Of a stretch of DNA of 64,000 nt, positions 11,694 through 24,880 are shown piece by piece (position 1 is the stretch's first letter; each line of letters begins with the position of its first letter). The DNA comes from Triatoma infestans (Eukaryota > Arthropoda > Insecta > Hemiptera > Reduviidae). The translations under genes were made by a program, and so were the position numbers. The stretch covers positions 1-64,000 of the forward strand of contig JAAEAF010006618.1 in the NCBI GenBank assembly GCA_011037195.1. Reading direction: 5' to 3'. A model generated the notes under the pieces. It made no database searches. It was not told the DNA's origin and saw only the letters and a program-made list of their open reading frames with translations.

Positions 11694-11918
11694 CTGTTAA
11701 GGAAGAATGGAGAGTTAAATGTTTGAGGAGGTTATTGTTTGGTTGTAGAGTAAGGTATGCTTGCAAAGAAAACAGAAAGAGGAAATTTTATCCATGTTGG
11801 GAAATGTGAAGAGTGGTAGAAATGAAAAACAACTCAATTAATAAGAGAAATAAATGAACTAGATGATATAAATAAACTAGAAAATGAGTGGAAAGTGTAG
11901 AAAGTTGGTATGTGTAAT

Positions 11919-12443
11919 TTAGTGGGAGGGGCCTTTTTTGAGGAAGCGGAAAATGTTGTTGTAGAAGAGGTAATGACGTCCTTGTTTTTTTTTTTTGTAC
12001 TTGATAGAGTTAGGGTTGAGGTTAATGTGGATGGATTTAGAAAGATGTCGCTTCAGGTGGTTGGAATGGGTGGTTAGGACAGAAGCATTTCGGAAATCAA
12101 AGGAATGGGCAAGGGTGAGTGCATGTTTTGTGAGGGCTGTACTGTCAATTTTTTTATTAGCTATGTCTAGTTCATGTTGTCTAAGTCTCTTTCGTTGGTG
12201 TTGTTTTGATTCACCAATATAACATGCGTTACAGTTTGGTGCAGTGCAAAGTATGCTGTAAACAGAGTTCGTTTTGCCATAAATTTCAATGGGGTCTTTG
12301 AGTTTAGAAAACAGTTTGCTGAGTTTGTTGGAGGAGTAGAGGCCAGATTTGAGATTGGAAATGATAGACTTTAGAATATGCATGATTTTGTATGAGATGA
12401 TATTTGTGTAGATGAAAGAACGGAATACAGATGGCTCGGGCAT
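11919..12443 (-). pseudogene. GIY-YIG endonuclease domain of Penelope-like element
   Basis: 174 open codons, extending past the nuclease to a basic tail. NSVYSILCTAPNCNACYIGE is the GIY-YIG pair (V-Y-S ... C-Y-I-G), followed by the conserved Arg region QRKRLRQHE and TALTKHALTLAHSFDF with its His. The domain itself looks intact, but the RT in the same element is broken. Confidence 0.85.
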
Positions 12444-12700
12444 GGAATGGCATGTGGTTTTTTTAAGGGTTGTTTTTTAGTTTACAGAATGTTTCGAGGA
12501 TGAGGTGATTTGGATAATGATTTTGTAGTAGAATGTTGTGTATCTTGTTGATATTGTCGTCTGGAGGTGCAGACCAAGTTAATGGCTCGGTTATGTAAGT
12601 TTTTGATGGAATTAATTTTATGATGTAAAGGCTGATTTGAAAGGAAATGTAGCAGTCTGCCGGAGTAAGTAGGTTTGGTGTACCAATTGTATGCGAATGT

Positions 12701-13099
12701 TTAGTCTGGTTGTCGCATTATTACAGTGTCAAGGAAAGAAATATGGTTGCTTTGTTCTGTTTCTAGAGTAAACTGTATGCGTGAATGGTAAGAATTAAAG
12801 GTGTCAAGTATTAAGGGAATGTCGTCTGGATTGACAGTCAGAAAAAGGTCGCCAACATATTTCACTAAGAATGAAATGGAGTTACTGAGTGAGGGAAGGC
12901 TGGTGTTAATGAGGTCATTCATAACAATGTTGGCAAGGGGAGGAGCTAGGCAACTTCCCATTGCAAGTCCGTCAGTTTGTATGTAGAAGTTGTTTATAAA
13001 GGAGAAGTAACCTGATGTGCAGCACATTTTAAGGGAGAGAAGAAAGCTGCCTTTAGAGAGAGTGGTGTGGGTTGTATCTGTCACTTGTTTAATTAACAA
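12701..13099 (-). pseudogene. Penelope-like reverse transcriptase fragment
   Basis: 132 open codons. FYIQTDGLAMGSCLAPPLAN matches RT motif B of Penelope-like elements, normally GLPMGSPLSP-like. Motif C reads KYVGDLFLTV where the family has YVDD, so one of the two metal-binding Asp residues is Gly. LETEQSNHISFLDTVI follows, the usual downstream block. No catalysis is expected. Confidence 0.85.
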
Positions 13100-13105
13100 C
13101 GGCCA

Positions 13106-13795
13106 AACATAAATATTGTTTACATTGATTTAATTTTAGGTAATGCATTATCTACATTAGATATTAGTATATACATTATCTATATTAGTATTGTAATAAT
13201 TTTAGCTGATATTATCGATGAGTTCATTGACCTGAAAGAAGATCAATTTATTTTCAATAATAGCTTAAGATCGATTATTCTATCGAGATAAAAATAAAAA
13301 ATAATCTAGTACGTAACACTCTTACAGCAATTCTCTGTTTAAAATAATAAAAAAATTGGTATTTTTATTGCTTAGTATCAGTTTAGTTGCCGTAAATATT
13401 ACGTTTGTGATGACAGAACCAATAAATTTTATGTGATGTCAGTTAGAAATAAACCTAACATGCCACAACCACTCTCAAATCATTTTCCCAAATAAAACTG
13501 ATAGGTTCTATTATATAAATGGCAAAGTTATATAACTGGCAAAGTTTAAATGATAATAGTTGTGAGATTTTTTTAGAAAATCTCAGATAGATAGATATAA
13601 CATTTATTTACCTAATATATATATATAGATTTACACAGATTATTTGGAAGTTCAGATATATAATTATATTACACCCTTCCTATAGCTAATACATACATTA
13701 CTATATAACTACTAGTTGGGGGAAAAAGTTGATTAAAAACCCCGTGACAGTTGAAAAATAAAGTTTATAAAGAAAATTGAATATTGGAGAGTTTA
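13106..13795. other. AT-rich, no gene
   Basis: The block GGCCAAACATAA-TATTGTTT at 13098 recurs at 37291, which suggests a small shared repeat. The rest is unrecognised. Confidence 0.4.
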
Positions 13796-13799
13796 AATT

Positions 13800-14500
13800 T
13801 TATGAATTAAGTATATGTTTTATTCTTTTATGGCGGTAGGTCTGTGAAGAATTGTAACCAGCAATGGATTGGCAGAGAGGGTTAGTGTGCGTCCTGACTC
13901 TGGCGAGAAGTTTTTCCAGTCTTAGTTTAATAAAGTCACTTATAGTAGAGGTGTCCGTGATGTCATGAACAGGGCAAATAAGGGTATAGCGATGTGCGTT
14001 TGTGGGAAAACGAAGGAATTTGTTTTGGGTAATTTGGAGAGGTTAGATTTATAGGTGGAACTCCAGGCTGCACTGGCATATATTAGCATTGGACGGACGT
14101 CGACTTTATAGAGGATCAGTTTATTTCTGGTAGACATGTTTGAATTTCGGGACAGAAGTGGTAAAAGGAGCCTAATTGCTTTTTTTACTGTATTTACTCT
14201 ATCAGTTATGTGTGATGGTAAAGTTAAGTTTGGTGTCGAGTAATATGCCTAAGTACCTGATGCTATTGGACCAAGGAACTTTAATTCGTTAACTGTGACG
14301 TAACGTGTAATATACGGTCTGCGTTTAGTAAACATGATAGCTTCAATCTTGTCATTGTTGATGCGAAGTTTCCACTTTTGGCAGTATTTTGAGATCTTTT
14401 TCAGTCCTCCAGTGAGTCTGTTGGCTATTGTATCAGTCCTAAATGAGGTAGTATACAGTGCAGCGTATAAGAAAATCTCAAAAACTGACAAAATCATTCT
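13800..14500 (-). pseudogene. LINE (Jockey-type) RT C-terminal fragment
   Basis: Minus-strand frames give GGLKKISKYCQKWKLRIN and KIEAIMFTKRR, then VNELK, NKLILYKVDVRPMLIYASAA (~14110-14050) and HRYTLICPVHDITDTS (~13995-13950). These are the RT thumb and following region of Jockey-type elements. The YADD motif region is deleted: FLYAALYTTS near 14460 looks like the two sides joined. No tail or target-site duplication seen. Confidence 0.75.
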
Positions 14501-14639
14501 CTAAAGTCGCCATTTCAGATTGACTCATTTCCATCCGCAACTACATCAACTTAGAAGTACTTACTTATCTTGGCAGGCCTAGAATTGATAACATTGTAGT
14601 CCAGCACAGAACGCTAACAATATTGAACCAACACGTTTG

Positions 14640-15284
14640 AAATGTAATGTCGCAGACTACTCTGTGATTTAGAATCATCTAAAAATCACTTTTTCCGACA
14701 AAATGTTTATAAAAAAAAAAAAAAAAAAAAAAAGAGATAACAAGTTTATATCTGATCAAGTTTAAAGGAAATCATTACACTCGTACTCGAGAAATTAAAA
14801 AAAAAAAAAAACACCTAGAAAAACCTATTCTCTAAAATTGCACTTCCGAATAAGGATTTCCATTAAAATTCATTAGATATATAAAGCCAAGCTACAAATA
14901 TATATTGTATATTAACAGAACCTTGCATTATACTGAAGTGGTACTTTAGAGGTGAGCTTAATGCTACTGTCCTTCTAAAAGCTCTCTGATAAATCAATTT
15001 TTCCCGGGAAAATGTTTCAAATAAAAGTGATAGATATTTATATGTGTAGATAGTATAGGAAGTTTAAAGGAAATCGAGGCACAACGCGAAAAAATCGAAA
15101 TAAAAAATCCAGAAAGTTGCACTTCCGGTTGATGAATTTTACCAGAAACTTTTATTGTCATATCCGGTGGTCATATTCCTCCTAAACGGCATATCAAGTT
15201 TGAACTTCCTACGATTTTTCGTTTTTCAGATATTCTATTAAAACACACAGACATGTAGACATGTTTTTGCTTTATCTTAGTCTT
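14640..15284 (-). repeat. diverged family A copy
   Basis: Reverse-orientation internal units (GTTGCACTTCCGGTTGATGA, TAAAGGAAATCG). It contains a long A-run at 14709-14733. Confidence 0.55.
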
Positions 15285-15785
15285 TAGTAAAAGAGGAAGT
15301 ATTGCGATCGTGCAAGATTTTCCAAATTGAGTTTTCACCGGAAATACACGTTTTGGGATCCCGTGAATATAAAAAACAAATGTTTGTCGTGAATGGTCTC
15401 TCTTTCTCTATCTGTATGTGTGTGAGATAACAGAATACTCAAAAACGAAAAGTGACAGGAGCTTGAACTTGGTATTTCCGCTTAGGCATTACCACCGCAT
15501 CAGAAACGAAGATTTCGGGCAAAATCAATCAAGAAGGGCAACTTCACTGAATGTTTATTTATTTATTTTTCAGTTTTTCGTGATTTTTTTCAAAAACTGA
15601 TCAAACGATTTTCTTTAAACATCGTAAACTAAAATCCCCAAAAAACTCTTAAATGAATTTTTTCGTAGAAATATTGTAAATAAATGTTTACTTATTGCGA
15701 ATATAAATACTTGATAACTAACAACTTTAATGAAAATAGTTGTATGCGTTTGTGTGTAAAATTACAATAAACTAAAAAAAAAAAT
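15285..15785 (+). repeat. diverged family A copy
   Basis: It begins GTAAAAGAGGAAGTATTGCG and continues through TTTTCACCGGAAATACACG and a GT-rich block to one internal unit. Confidence 0.6.
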
Positions 15786-15789
15786 CTAT

Positions 15790-16381
15790 CCTGCACCGTC
15801 GCACTTCCGGTTAACCGATTTTCTTCAAATTTAGAATTCTAATAATTCTTCTACTGATCTTCAATATTATGTAGGTGGTAGAATCAGACATAGTGTACTC
15901 AAGTAACTGAAGAGGCGAGGTCAACGCCCCCCCCCCCAGAACCCACCAAAAATTAGTTTTACTAGAAAAATATGTTAAATAAAAATGAAAAGTTATATGT
16001 GTAGATAGTATACGAAATTAAAAGAAAATCGTTGAAACCCGTTTTCGAGACAATCACGAAAAAATGAAAAAAAAAAGACAATAAAATCGCCCATCCGGTT
16101 GATGATTTTCTGTCCGAAATCTTCGTGTCAGATGCGGTAGTGAGACCTAAACGAGCTACTAAGTTTGAAGTCTGCGATTTTTCGTTTTTGAGATATTTTG
16201 TTCACCCATAAACTTACACACACATACACCCACACACACACACACACACACACACATGCAGATCATTTGCTAAAAACATTTATTCTATCGTTCTCAGTGG
16301 ACCTCAAAACATGTATTTCCGGTGAAAACTCAATTCCGAAAATCAGACACGATCGCTTACACTAGAAGAAAGTGAAAGTAA
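15790..16381 (-). repeat. diverged family A copy with CA microsatellite
   Basis: Minus orientation, from GTCGCACTTCCGGTTAACCG to the end ACTAGAAGAAAGTGAAAGTA. A CA repeat lies at about 16215-16257. Confidence 0.6.
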
Positions 16382-16530
16382 TAAATAAAAATCTATTAAG
16401 GAAAGTATTTTCTGAATTAAATAAAAATATAGATATGATAATTATAAAATTGTTGTTTTTAATATTAATAACAATATCGCTAATGAAATTCTAAGTTTAC
16501 TAATTATTACAGAGAAGTGAAACATCTGGT

Positions 16531-17212
16531 GTGAAACACTCACACAACTTTCTCTTACTCCAGTTCGCAAAACTATAATTGACAAATATTATAGTCAGCG
16601 TACCAAATTTAATAAAAGACTGTTCAGTAAAAGCGCACTTCCGGTTTACTAATTTTCTTGAAACTCGGAATTTCGGCCATCTATTTATTTCTAATTAATT
16701 TTTTGTTTGGATGATATAAGTGTAATCAAGTATGATAGCATTTTAGAGAAAAACATAATACATAACCCCACCCCACCCCTAAAAGTGCCCTTGAATGAAT
16801 TTTTCCCGAGAAATGTTTTAATTAAAAGTTGTACATCTTTATATGTGTAGTTATATAAAAAGTTTCAAGAAAACCGTTGGAGCCATTTTTTAGTTAAACG
16901 CAAAAAAAGTAAAAAAACCAACCAACTAGTAAAGTGGTACTTCCGGATGAGGAATTTTGGCAGATAACGTACTTTCAGATCCCATGGTGATACCTAAACG
17001 GAATATCAAGCTTGAATTTTCTACGATTTTTGGATTCTGAATTATGCTGTTCACATACATATACATACACACACACACACAGAGACCATTTTCTAAAAAC
17101 CACTTTTTTTGGCTCAGGGGACCTCAAAACGGATATTTCCGGTGAAAACTCGATATCGAAAATTTGACACGATTACAATACTTCCTCTTACCAGGAGTAA
17201 GAGAAAGTAAAA
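16531..17212 (-). repeat. family A copy, internally deleted
   Basis: Both ends are well kept (CATCTGGTGTGAAACACTCA; TTACCAGGAGTAAGAGAAAG), but at ~680 bp it lacks about one 285-bp internal unit. Confidence 0.8.
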
Positions 17213-18380
17213 ATACAGATGACGTTATTGCTGTGTAAATAAAGAAACACGTGATATGTTTGTGTTTATTAGTTTGTTAATACAATGGCTAATTAAAATT
17301 CATATAAAGATAGGTATTAACCATTTTTTTAATTTATTTTATTAGTTTTTGTTTTAAATGATATTATCTGAATTGTTGTGCGTGTCTCTATCTGCACCAA
17401 ATGGATGAATAATGACGGGTAGCTTTAAATATTATTTTGTAGGGTTTAATCTGTATCTCATTGGGCTCTACAATATCCTTGAATAATTGTTTGCTCAGAT
17501 AACATCAATAACAACTGTTTATGTAGTATCAGATTTAAAAAAAAAATTTAATACTTTTTAGAATTTCCTAACGTCAATCGATATTATTTTTTATACTCCT
17601 AGTAATAATATACGATAAAAAATTTATGTTTGTATGGAACAATCAGATTCGATTCTATTGTCCTTAACGCTATACATAAATATTGTGCAAGAGGAACTGT
17701 ATGTTTTTATTATTTGTTGATTCATTCTGAGTGGAATAAAAACACTAACTCTTCCACAGACATAGTGGCCCGAACAAAAGACCTGAACCTAATTTCCCCT
17801 CAACACAAGTAAAGTATCATGAGATTGATGGGCGTTTCTTTCTCTGGCTTATATACTCCACAAAGGGATCTGCCACAAGCCCCCCCCCTCAGTACCTAGT
17901 TAGAGTTATCTCCTTAAACTATAAAGCCCAGTTAGAGATATAACCAGACGGCAGAGTGCGAGAATCCCTGATAGACACAGCAACATCGCACCTAATAGCG
18001 CTGTCTCTGAATTTCCAATCAGTATCACAGACTGCCAACAACCCACTGAACTCATCCACAGGAATGAATGTTATGAAATGGAAGCTTGACAGAAATTTCC
18101 AAAGGACAAGCCAAACAGCAGCCTCAAAATTGCTGTTCCACTTTTGTATACGAAACCTTGATGTCCTGACTAATCATACATTAGCTTATCATTTTTATTC
18201 GAAACAGTTCTCTAGGAATATTGTTTTTGAGGGATACTGGGAAAGCTGCGACTTCCGGGTGGCCTCTGCCTGTTCAGTATAATGTATGCTATATAGTGCT
18301 GTTATCTACAATATATTTATATTAAAAGGAAATGACAAAATAAGGAGAAGAAAATATTAAAGTATAACGGACATGTTCAG
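17213..18380. other. no recognised gene; one 108-codon open frame
   Basis: A + strand frame at 17956-18282 (MRESLIDTATSHLIALSL...) lies in GC-richer DNA and could be a transposon remnant, but I recognise no motif. Everything else here is AT-rich. Confidence 0.3.
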
Positions 18381-18389
18381 ATAAGAGAA

Positions 18390-18955
18390 AATCGTGTGTG
18401 TGTGTGTGTGTTTCACACCAGATTTTTTTTTTTTTACATTTTTTTAAATATTTGTAAAAAACTTAAAAACAGGAAGTCTAGCCTATGACCTAGACCAGGA
18501 GTTGTGTGATGAATTCTTTTTATAGAGGTAGCTAGGTCACAATAAATTATTTATAGTACATTATTAAAGGACTTTGATTAAACCAAAATAACTGCAAATA
18601 AACTCGTTCTATTTATAAACATTCCGGAGAGGTATCATGAAATAATTATATTAAACAGGGACGCTGTCTTGAATTTTAATGCGTCGTCACGCAATATTTT
18701 TTTAATGACCAAATTAGGGCTAACATTAAAAAAAAATTATATATAATAAACATTCAGTAAAGTCGCACTTTCAGTTGATGGATTTCACCTGAAATCTTCG
18801 TGTCTAATGCGGTGGTATAATAACAAGTTTGAGCTTCCTGCGATTTTCCGTTGTTCAGCCGCACAGACACACGTATATTGCTTATTCGCACTCAGAGGAC
18901 TTCAGGGAAAACTCAATTTTGAAAATTTGACACCATCCCAATAAGTTAGTCCTGA
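18390..18955. repeat. scattered family A fragments
   Basis: A right end with GT repeat (GTGTTTCACACCAGATTTTT, ~18408-18427) and a minus-orientation piece (CAGTAAAGTCGCACTTTCAG, ~18753-18955). Confidence 0.5.
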
Positions 18956-19776
18956 ACAATTTATGGTCGTTGAGCCCATAAAGGTAGGACTGAAGCAAAC
19001 AAACTTGTCATTTTGTTTCACAATCACCCAAATAAATTTAAAAAATATTTCTTTGAAGTTTACAAATATTTTCCATTTTAATAAATTGAATAAGCGATTC
19101 TGTGGTAATGGTTTCGCTTTCGACGAACAAAAATGTAGAACTTGTTATGTAACAACATCCTTACAGTAATATTCAATCAGCTTATACTGAATTTTGTTTT
19201 TAATTACCTTTTTTAAGCAAGTCTGCAATAAATTTTGTTGCCTTCTAAAGCTAACCCATGAGTAGGTTAAAAGATTAAATTTATTTGTTCATGTTCACTT
19301 GAAAAGAGAGACACTCCCCGTACTATAATGATGTAGCAAATAAATTGCTGCGGGACATCCACTTTCTCGATATTTACCATATTTGCATTTAGGTTCCATT
19401 TGGTTTTTCCTCCATTTAAAGTTTGTTTTTTAGTTAGGTCTTTCACCATAGACTTTGTTTATAAAGAAATCAACTTCGAATTGCTTGTACCTCGAATTTT
19501 GATAGATTTCACTCCAGATATTTTATTATTTGAAACATCTTCAAAATCTTCAAGGAATACTGCTTCCGTCAATGTATTATAAGCGTTGTAATTACCCAGT
19601 TACCGGGTTAAGCTTTCCATTTACAACTTTTTATTACCTTCCATCTTCTCACTCAGTGTTGCCACTGCTACAGGGTAAATGATTAAAAGATAGAAATTAT
19701 AGACATAAGTGAAAGTGCAAAATATTTACTACACGGGTAAAATCAATAATAATATAATAAAATACTTTCGATCGTA
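18956..19776. other. no recognised feature
   Basis: Short unmatched open frames; a small palindrome TAACCCGGTAACTGGGTA (read on the minus strand) at about 19595-19612. Confidence 0.35.
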
Positions 19777-20624
19777 CCTATCATTATTTAGTCATCTGTT
19801 ATAGATTGTGTGAGGTCAGATTGAAATATGTACATTTCAAGTGCTGAAATGTTGAATATTTTAAATGGTTCTGACTGGTCATTGTTGACCTATCATTATT
19901 TAGTCATCTGTTATAGATTGTGTGAGGTCAGATTGAAATATTTTGGCAATATGTACATTTCAAGTGCTGAAATGTTGAATATTTTAAATGGTTCTGACTG
20001 GTCACTGTTGACCTATCTTTATTTAGTCATCTGTTATAGATTGTGTGAGGTCAGATTGAAATATTTTGGCAATATGTACATTTCAAGTGCTGAAATGTTG
20101 AATATTTTAAATGGTTCTAACTGGTCACTGTTGACCTATCATTATTTAGTCATCTGTTATAGATTGTGTGAGGTCAGATTGAAATATTTTGGCAATATGT
20201 ACATTTCAAGTGCTGAAATGTTGAATATTTTAAATGGTTCTGACTGGTCACTGTTGACCTATCATTATTTAGTCATCTGTTATAGATTGTGTGAGGTCAG
20301 ATTGAAATATTTTGGCCATATGTACATTTCAAGTGCTGAAATGTTGAATATTTTAAATGGTTCTAACTGGTCACTGTTGACCTATCATTATTTAGTCATC
20401 TGTTATAGATTGTGTGAGGTCAGATTGAAATATTTTGGCAATATGTACATTTCAAGTGCTGAAATGTTGAATATTTTAAATGGTTCTGACTGGTCACTGT
20501 TGACCTATCATTATTTAGTCATCTGTTATAGATTGTGTGAGGTCAGATTGAATATTTTGGCAATATGTACATTTCAAGTGCTGAAATGTTGAATATTTTA
20601 AATGGTTCTGACTGGTGACTGTTG
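19777..20624 (+). repeat. 123-bp tandem minisatellite, about 6.9 units
   Basis: Units start at 19828, 19951, 20074, 20197, 20320, 20443 and 20565 (last partial), each beginning ATGTACATTTCAAGTGCTGA. A partial unit at 19777-19827 lacks 11 bp at the junction. Because 123 = 3 x 41, one frame stays open for 254 codons with the unit MYISSAEMLNILNGS(D/N)WSL... The last full unit has a 1-bp deletion that ends the frame. Units are nearly identical, differing mainly at the GAC/AAC codon (D,D,N,D,N,D). I read it as non-coding satellite, since nothing else suggests a gene. Confidence 0.95.
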
Positions 20625-21050
20625 GCTAATTACTGCATAGCTGTTTACAGCCTGGGAAGAAGCCTGGTATAATTTATAGTATAATATATGCTAATAACTG
20701 TATTGTTTGTTATAATATTTTAAATAATATTGGGATACGTAGCCTTTAATTTTCCTTTACATAAGTATTGTATAACCTTTTTATTTATAGTTAATTTTAT
20801 ATATTTGTTTGATATGTATTACCCACTCCACCGATGGTCGTTAGACCATGGTTGGTGTCTTTAAAGTTTATTTTATTTTCACCGTGTTTGTAAACAGTTA
20901 ATTTTGTACTAATAAAGACTTGAAATGAAATGAAAATACTAAAATAATCTTCATAATTTTCATGCAGATTAGAATTACATTTAATAGTGGAGGTTATGTT
21001 ATCCACTTAAGTATGATTCCAATTTATTATATATTTGTGTCATCTAAATA
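20625..21050. other. no gene
   Basis: AT-rich DNA after the minisatellite; nothing recognised. Confidence 0.4.
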
Positions 21051-21054
21051 ATTT

Positions 21055-21752
21055 TAAAGAAAATAAAATATGTTGCCACTATTCCAAATTTGAAGCAAAT
21101 CGATTTAGTTAATCGAACGCACAGCAAGTGCGTTTCCATTAAGCAGTTTTTACAGTTTTCTGAGACTTTTTCAAAAACAGCTTCAAGAATTTTCTTTAAA
21201 CTTATTGAATCGACTACTCATACAAAAAGAGTTACAACCATTATTTGAAACATTTCACCGGAAAAATTCATTTTAGGTGTTTTTTTGGAAGAGGGGAAGG
21301 GTTGTTTTTTTCTAAAGTGCTATTATAGTTTACTATACAATTCTATCATTTAAATAATATTAAATAGAATTAGTTTTGCTGTTAAAATTCTAAGTTTGAA
21401 GAAAAATGGTTGAACGGAAGTGCGTTTTCACTGAAGTTATTTCAGTTTTCTACAATTTTATCCATAAAAACACCAACGGATGTCATTAAATTTGTTACAT
21501 AAAAACTATGAATACAGTGGCCTATCACTTTTATTAGCAACTATTTACCGAGGAAGTTTATTTAAAGAAGTTTTGAGGGAGGGGATGTATGGTTTGCCTC
21601 AACAAAAAAAGCCGTTTTATTAAGTTTAGATTCTCCAATTGAAAAAAGCAAACATTTACTCAAACTAATAAGAGTGACCGAAATTCGTCACTTAAATCTG
21701 TGTAAATTGCAGTAAGAGAAAGCTGTGTAAGTGTTTCCCACCAGATTTTTTT
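21055..21752 (+). repeat. diverged family A copy, right two thirds
   Basis: Internal units (TTCTGAGACTTTTTCAAAAA; TTCTACAATTTTATCC) lead to the right end GCAGTAAGAGAAAGCTGTGT and CCCACCAGATTTTT. Confidence 0.65.
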
Positions 21753-24730
21753 ATTTGTCCTCTTAAAGCTGTCAATAAGAGAAAGTAAAATTTTTATTTA
21801 ATCAGAACAGGTGGTTATGAAAAACAATCATTAATTTCTTATTGAAACAGAAAAATAGCGCGGAACTGGAATAATAATAAAAAGTGTTCACATAACCATA
21901 AAGTTTCTCTTTTTAACCTTGAAAATAAGGAATTTTTGTTTCCTTAATACTGAGCGAGTGGAATCACCTGATGCTCCCTCTACCGTGTCACCTGATTCTA
22001 ACCCCCACCTCGCATACAGTCATACTAGGCAATTTTTAAACACGCCATTTATCTCATGCTTTATAGTTTTTAGTGTTTAAATAGCGTAAATAAATAAAAC
22101 TATTAATATTTCTTTAATAAGATAACCTTGTAAAAAAATATATATCATTAATTATCGCAAGGTTTAATCAATATTAAAACAGTATAAACAAACAAAAGGT
22201 TTGTTTGCGTAGATTTTCTAGAACTTCCTGGAAGGGGGGAATTGCAAAGACAAGATTTATTGTCAGGGCAACCTACACTTAAAGCTGAAATATAAGCGTT
22301 TTTACGGTTTTTGATACGAAGTTTTCTGTCAAAAATCCGCAACTTTATTGAATAGTTCTTGTCTAAATTTCACGTGATTTCCTCGAAAACGGATTCAATG
22401 ATATTCTTTAAAATTCACCGACAGCAACAAACATTAAATGTCATCATTATTATTTTTGGAATTTTTTTTTGTCAAAAATAATTGATTTTTGGGATTAAAG
22501 GGGAAAATTTAATGTTTAGGTTTCTTCAGTAGTGCCACTACAGCACACAATGTACAGGTTAGGTTCTACCATCTAACCAGGTCAGAAATAGACAAGAATT
22601 ATTTGACCATTAACCGAGCAAATTATACTCGATTCGCTCGGTGTTTAACCATATTACGGTCAATGAACGATAATCCTGGTCACACTTTCATTTATTCTAT
22701 TTTTTGTTGTTAATGCTTTTACTATTTATTATCTTTCAATATTTATTTATCTGCCCGTTTATTCTTATTGTTTGTATTGTGTTTTCCTGTTATGACACAT
22801 TAGGTTTTTATCTTGTTTAATATTATTATTATTATGACAATGTATTTCCAACAAAATGACTGTGTAAATTATATTTTGATTATTTTAAATTATATTATGC
22901 TAATTTAATTAAATTTTGACCTCGATTGTAAAGATGTTTATGGAATTGATTAGTAATACTGTGTTTATATAATTGAGCAGCCACACATTTTGTACATTTT
23001 TGGTCAAATAATGGGGTTTTCTCTTCTCACGATATAATAATTTATTACTTTGCTAGAACTCCACGTTTGAAGGGAAGTATATTCGTTATAAGGGAAGTAC
23101 AATTCGCAGAATAGATCTCTGAGTATTTCGACATTTTCAAGGCTAGAATAGGCTATAAAAACCTTACATCCTACTGAAATGGACTTTGACAGGGAACCTT
23201 AAGGCTGTACTTCGCTAACGATTCTTTAAAATCAATTTTTCCATGTTTCAAATAAAAGTGGTAGACAGACTGAATATATGTAATTAGTATTGTAGGGTTC
23301 ATAGACTATCACACTTTCGGATTACGGATTTTAAGGTTTCATGCACTCATACAAATAGCGAAAAAGTTTTTTTTTGTACGTTAAAGACCTCAAAACATTA
23401 GAGGTCTGTTTACTAGTGAAAACTTAATTTAGATAAATCGATGCAAACGCCTTATTTTTTTTTTAAAGCAGTAAGAGAAGATAACAATCGATCCGTTTTC
23501 GAATACATCGTAAAATAAAAATAAAAAAACACTAAAATTGACGAATAATGACGGAATCATCCATGTCGAATCCATGATACTAACTTAAAATTATGCTGTT
23601 GCAAAATCCATAGATATTATTTGCTAAAATCCTTTATCCTATGGGGTCTTCGTTACATGTATTTCAGTGAAAACTCAACTTTTGAAAATATGACAAAATG
23701 GCAAATACTTTTTCCCACGACAGCAGTAATAGAAAAATAGTGCGTCATATATTTTGTCATACGTATATAAAATTATTCATAATAAATGTTTATTATCAAT
23801 AAATCATGATTTATGCGATTAGTAATTACTAACTAATAACTCACAAGAAAAAGTTGAATATGTTCACTAAAAATAATAATAAAAATTAACCTAGACAAAG
23901 AGATAAACAATTCTAGTTAAGTGATGACTCATAATCCCACTCTAACAACAAAACACTCGATTCAGTAAGAAGACCATCTTGTAAATAATAGAGGAGTTAA
24001 CAGGTTGCTTTCAAAGAGATTTTATCAACTATTCTAAACGGTAAGCGTCATTATTTGTTGTTTACAATAAATTATTTAAAAAATATTATTAATATTTACA
24101 GGGTCGAATTGGCAACCGCTTTGTAACCTCTTTGGGACCTCGAAACATATATTTCCGGTGAAAACTCGATATCGAAAATTTGTAATCATTTTTCTTTTTT
24201 ACTAAATAAACTTTTTTAAACTTACTAAATAAACAAATAAATGACTATCACATTTATTTGCCAAATTTTTGTTAAAAAATTGATTTTTGGAGGGTAGCAA
24301 CTTCAATTTTCTCTCTATACTAACATTTCGGTACTAATAGTAGTAATTCGATTCTACATCCTTAATAATTTTAAATAAATTACAGCCATGCTAGAATTAC
24401 AAGATTGAAGAAAATTTCCTATTATAGTATTGTAATTAATTGTCGTCAGTGAAAATTAAAAATTTTCCTCATTAGTTATTAGTCATTATTGATTACAATT
24501 TACTGTAACTGTCTTACAAATTGTTGACTGATTGTCTTCTCTCTCTCTCACTCTCAGATTTTTAACAAAGAGAAAAGAGAATTAAATGTGTATAAATTAA
24601 AAAGGAACTGCGCATGTACTGTTGCTATATGAACAATGTGACCTCGGCTATCATTCAACTGATACCAAATATGACTAGTTATCCAGATTGGTAAATAGCC
24701 CGCACTAGATACACTCGCTCCTTTAACCTC

Positions 24731-24782
<52 letters not shown>

Positions 24783-24880
24783 ATATATCTCTATAATATT
24801 GTATTATAAATCCTTAATAATCACATGCATCAGTGAACATGAGTTTCTATCTAAATAAATATATTATCTCTCTAGATTTC
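21753..24880. repeat. highly diverged repeat region without genes
   Basis: Scraps of family A appear near 22370-22420, 23040-23110, 23270-23480, 23640-23750 and 24130-24185 (CATATATTTCCGGTGAAAAC). No open frame or domain recognised. Confidence 0.4.
24732..24778 (+). repeat. (GT)n microsatellite
   Basis: About 23 uninterrupted GT units. Confidence 0.95.

Larger units (their letters stand above)
11505..13105 (-). mobile_element. Penelope-like retroelement, 5'-truncated and degenerate
   Basis: On the minus strand the order is RT (13099-12701), linker (12700-12444, frames broken), GIY-YIG endonuclease (12443-11919), then a terminal region with an 87-bp intron-like segment and a hammerhead-like fold. 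RT plus GIY-YIG in this order is diagnostic of Penelope-like elements. Related terminal sequence recurs at 62.4 kb. The RT finger part and any second terminal repeat are not in the window. Confidence 0.85.

Noticed and set aside
19828..20592. 254-codon open frame as a repeat-protein gene
   Set aside because: The frame stays open only because the 123-bp unit is a multiple of three. There is no splice or start context, and a 1-bp deletion in the last unit ends it.
19777..20624. CRISPR-like array
   Set aside because: Repeats are directly contiguous 123-bp units without unique spacers, in a eukaryotic setting.
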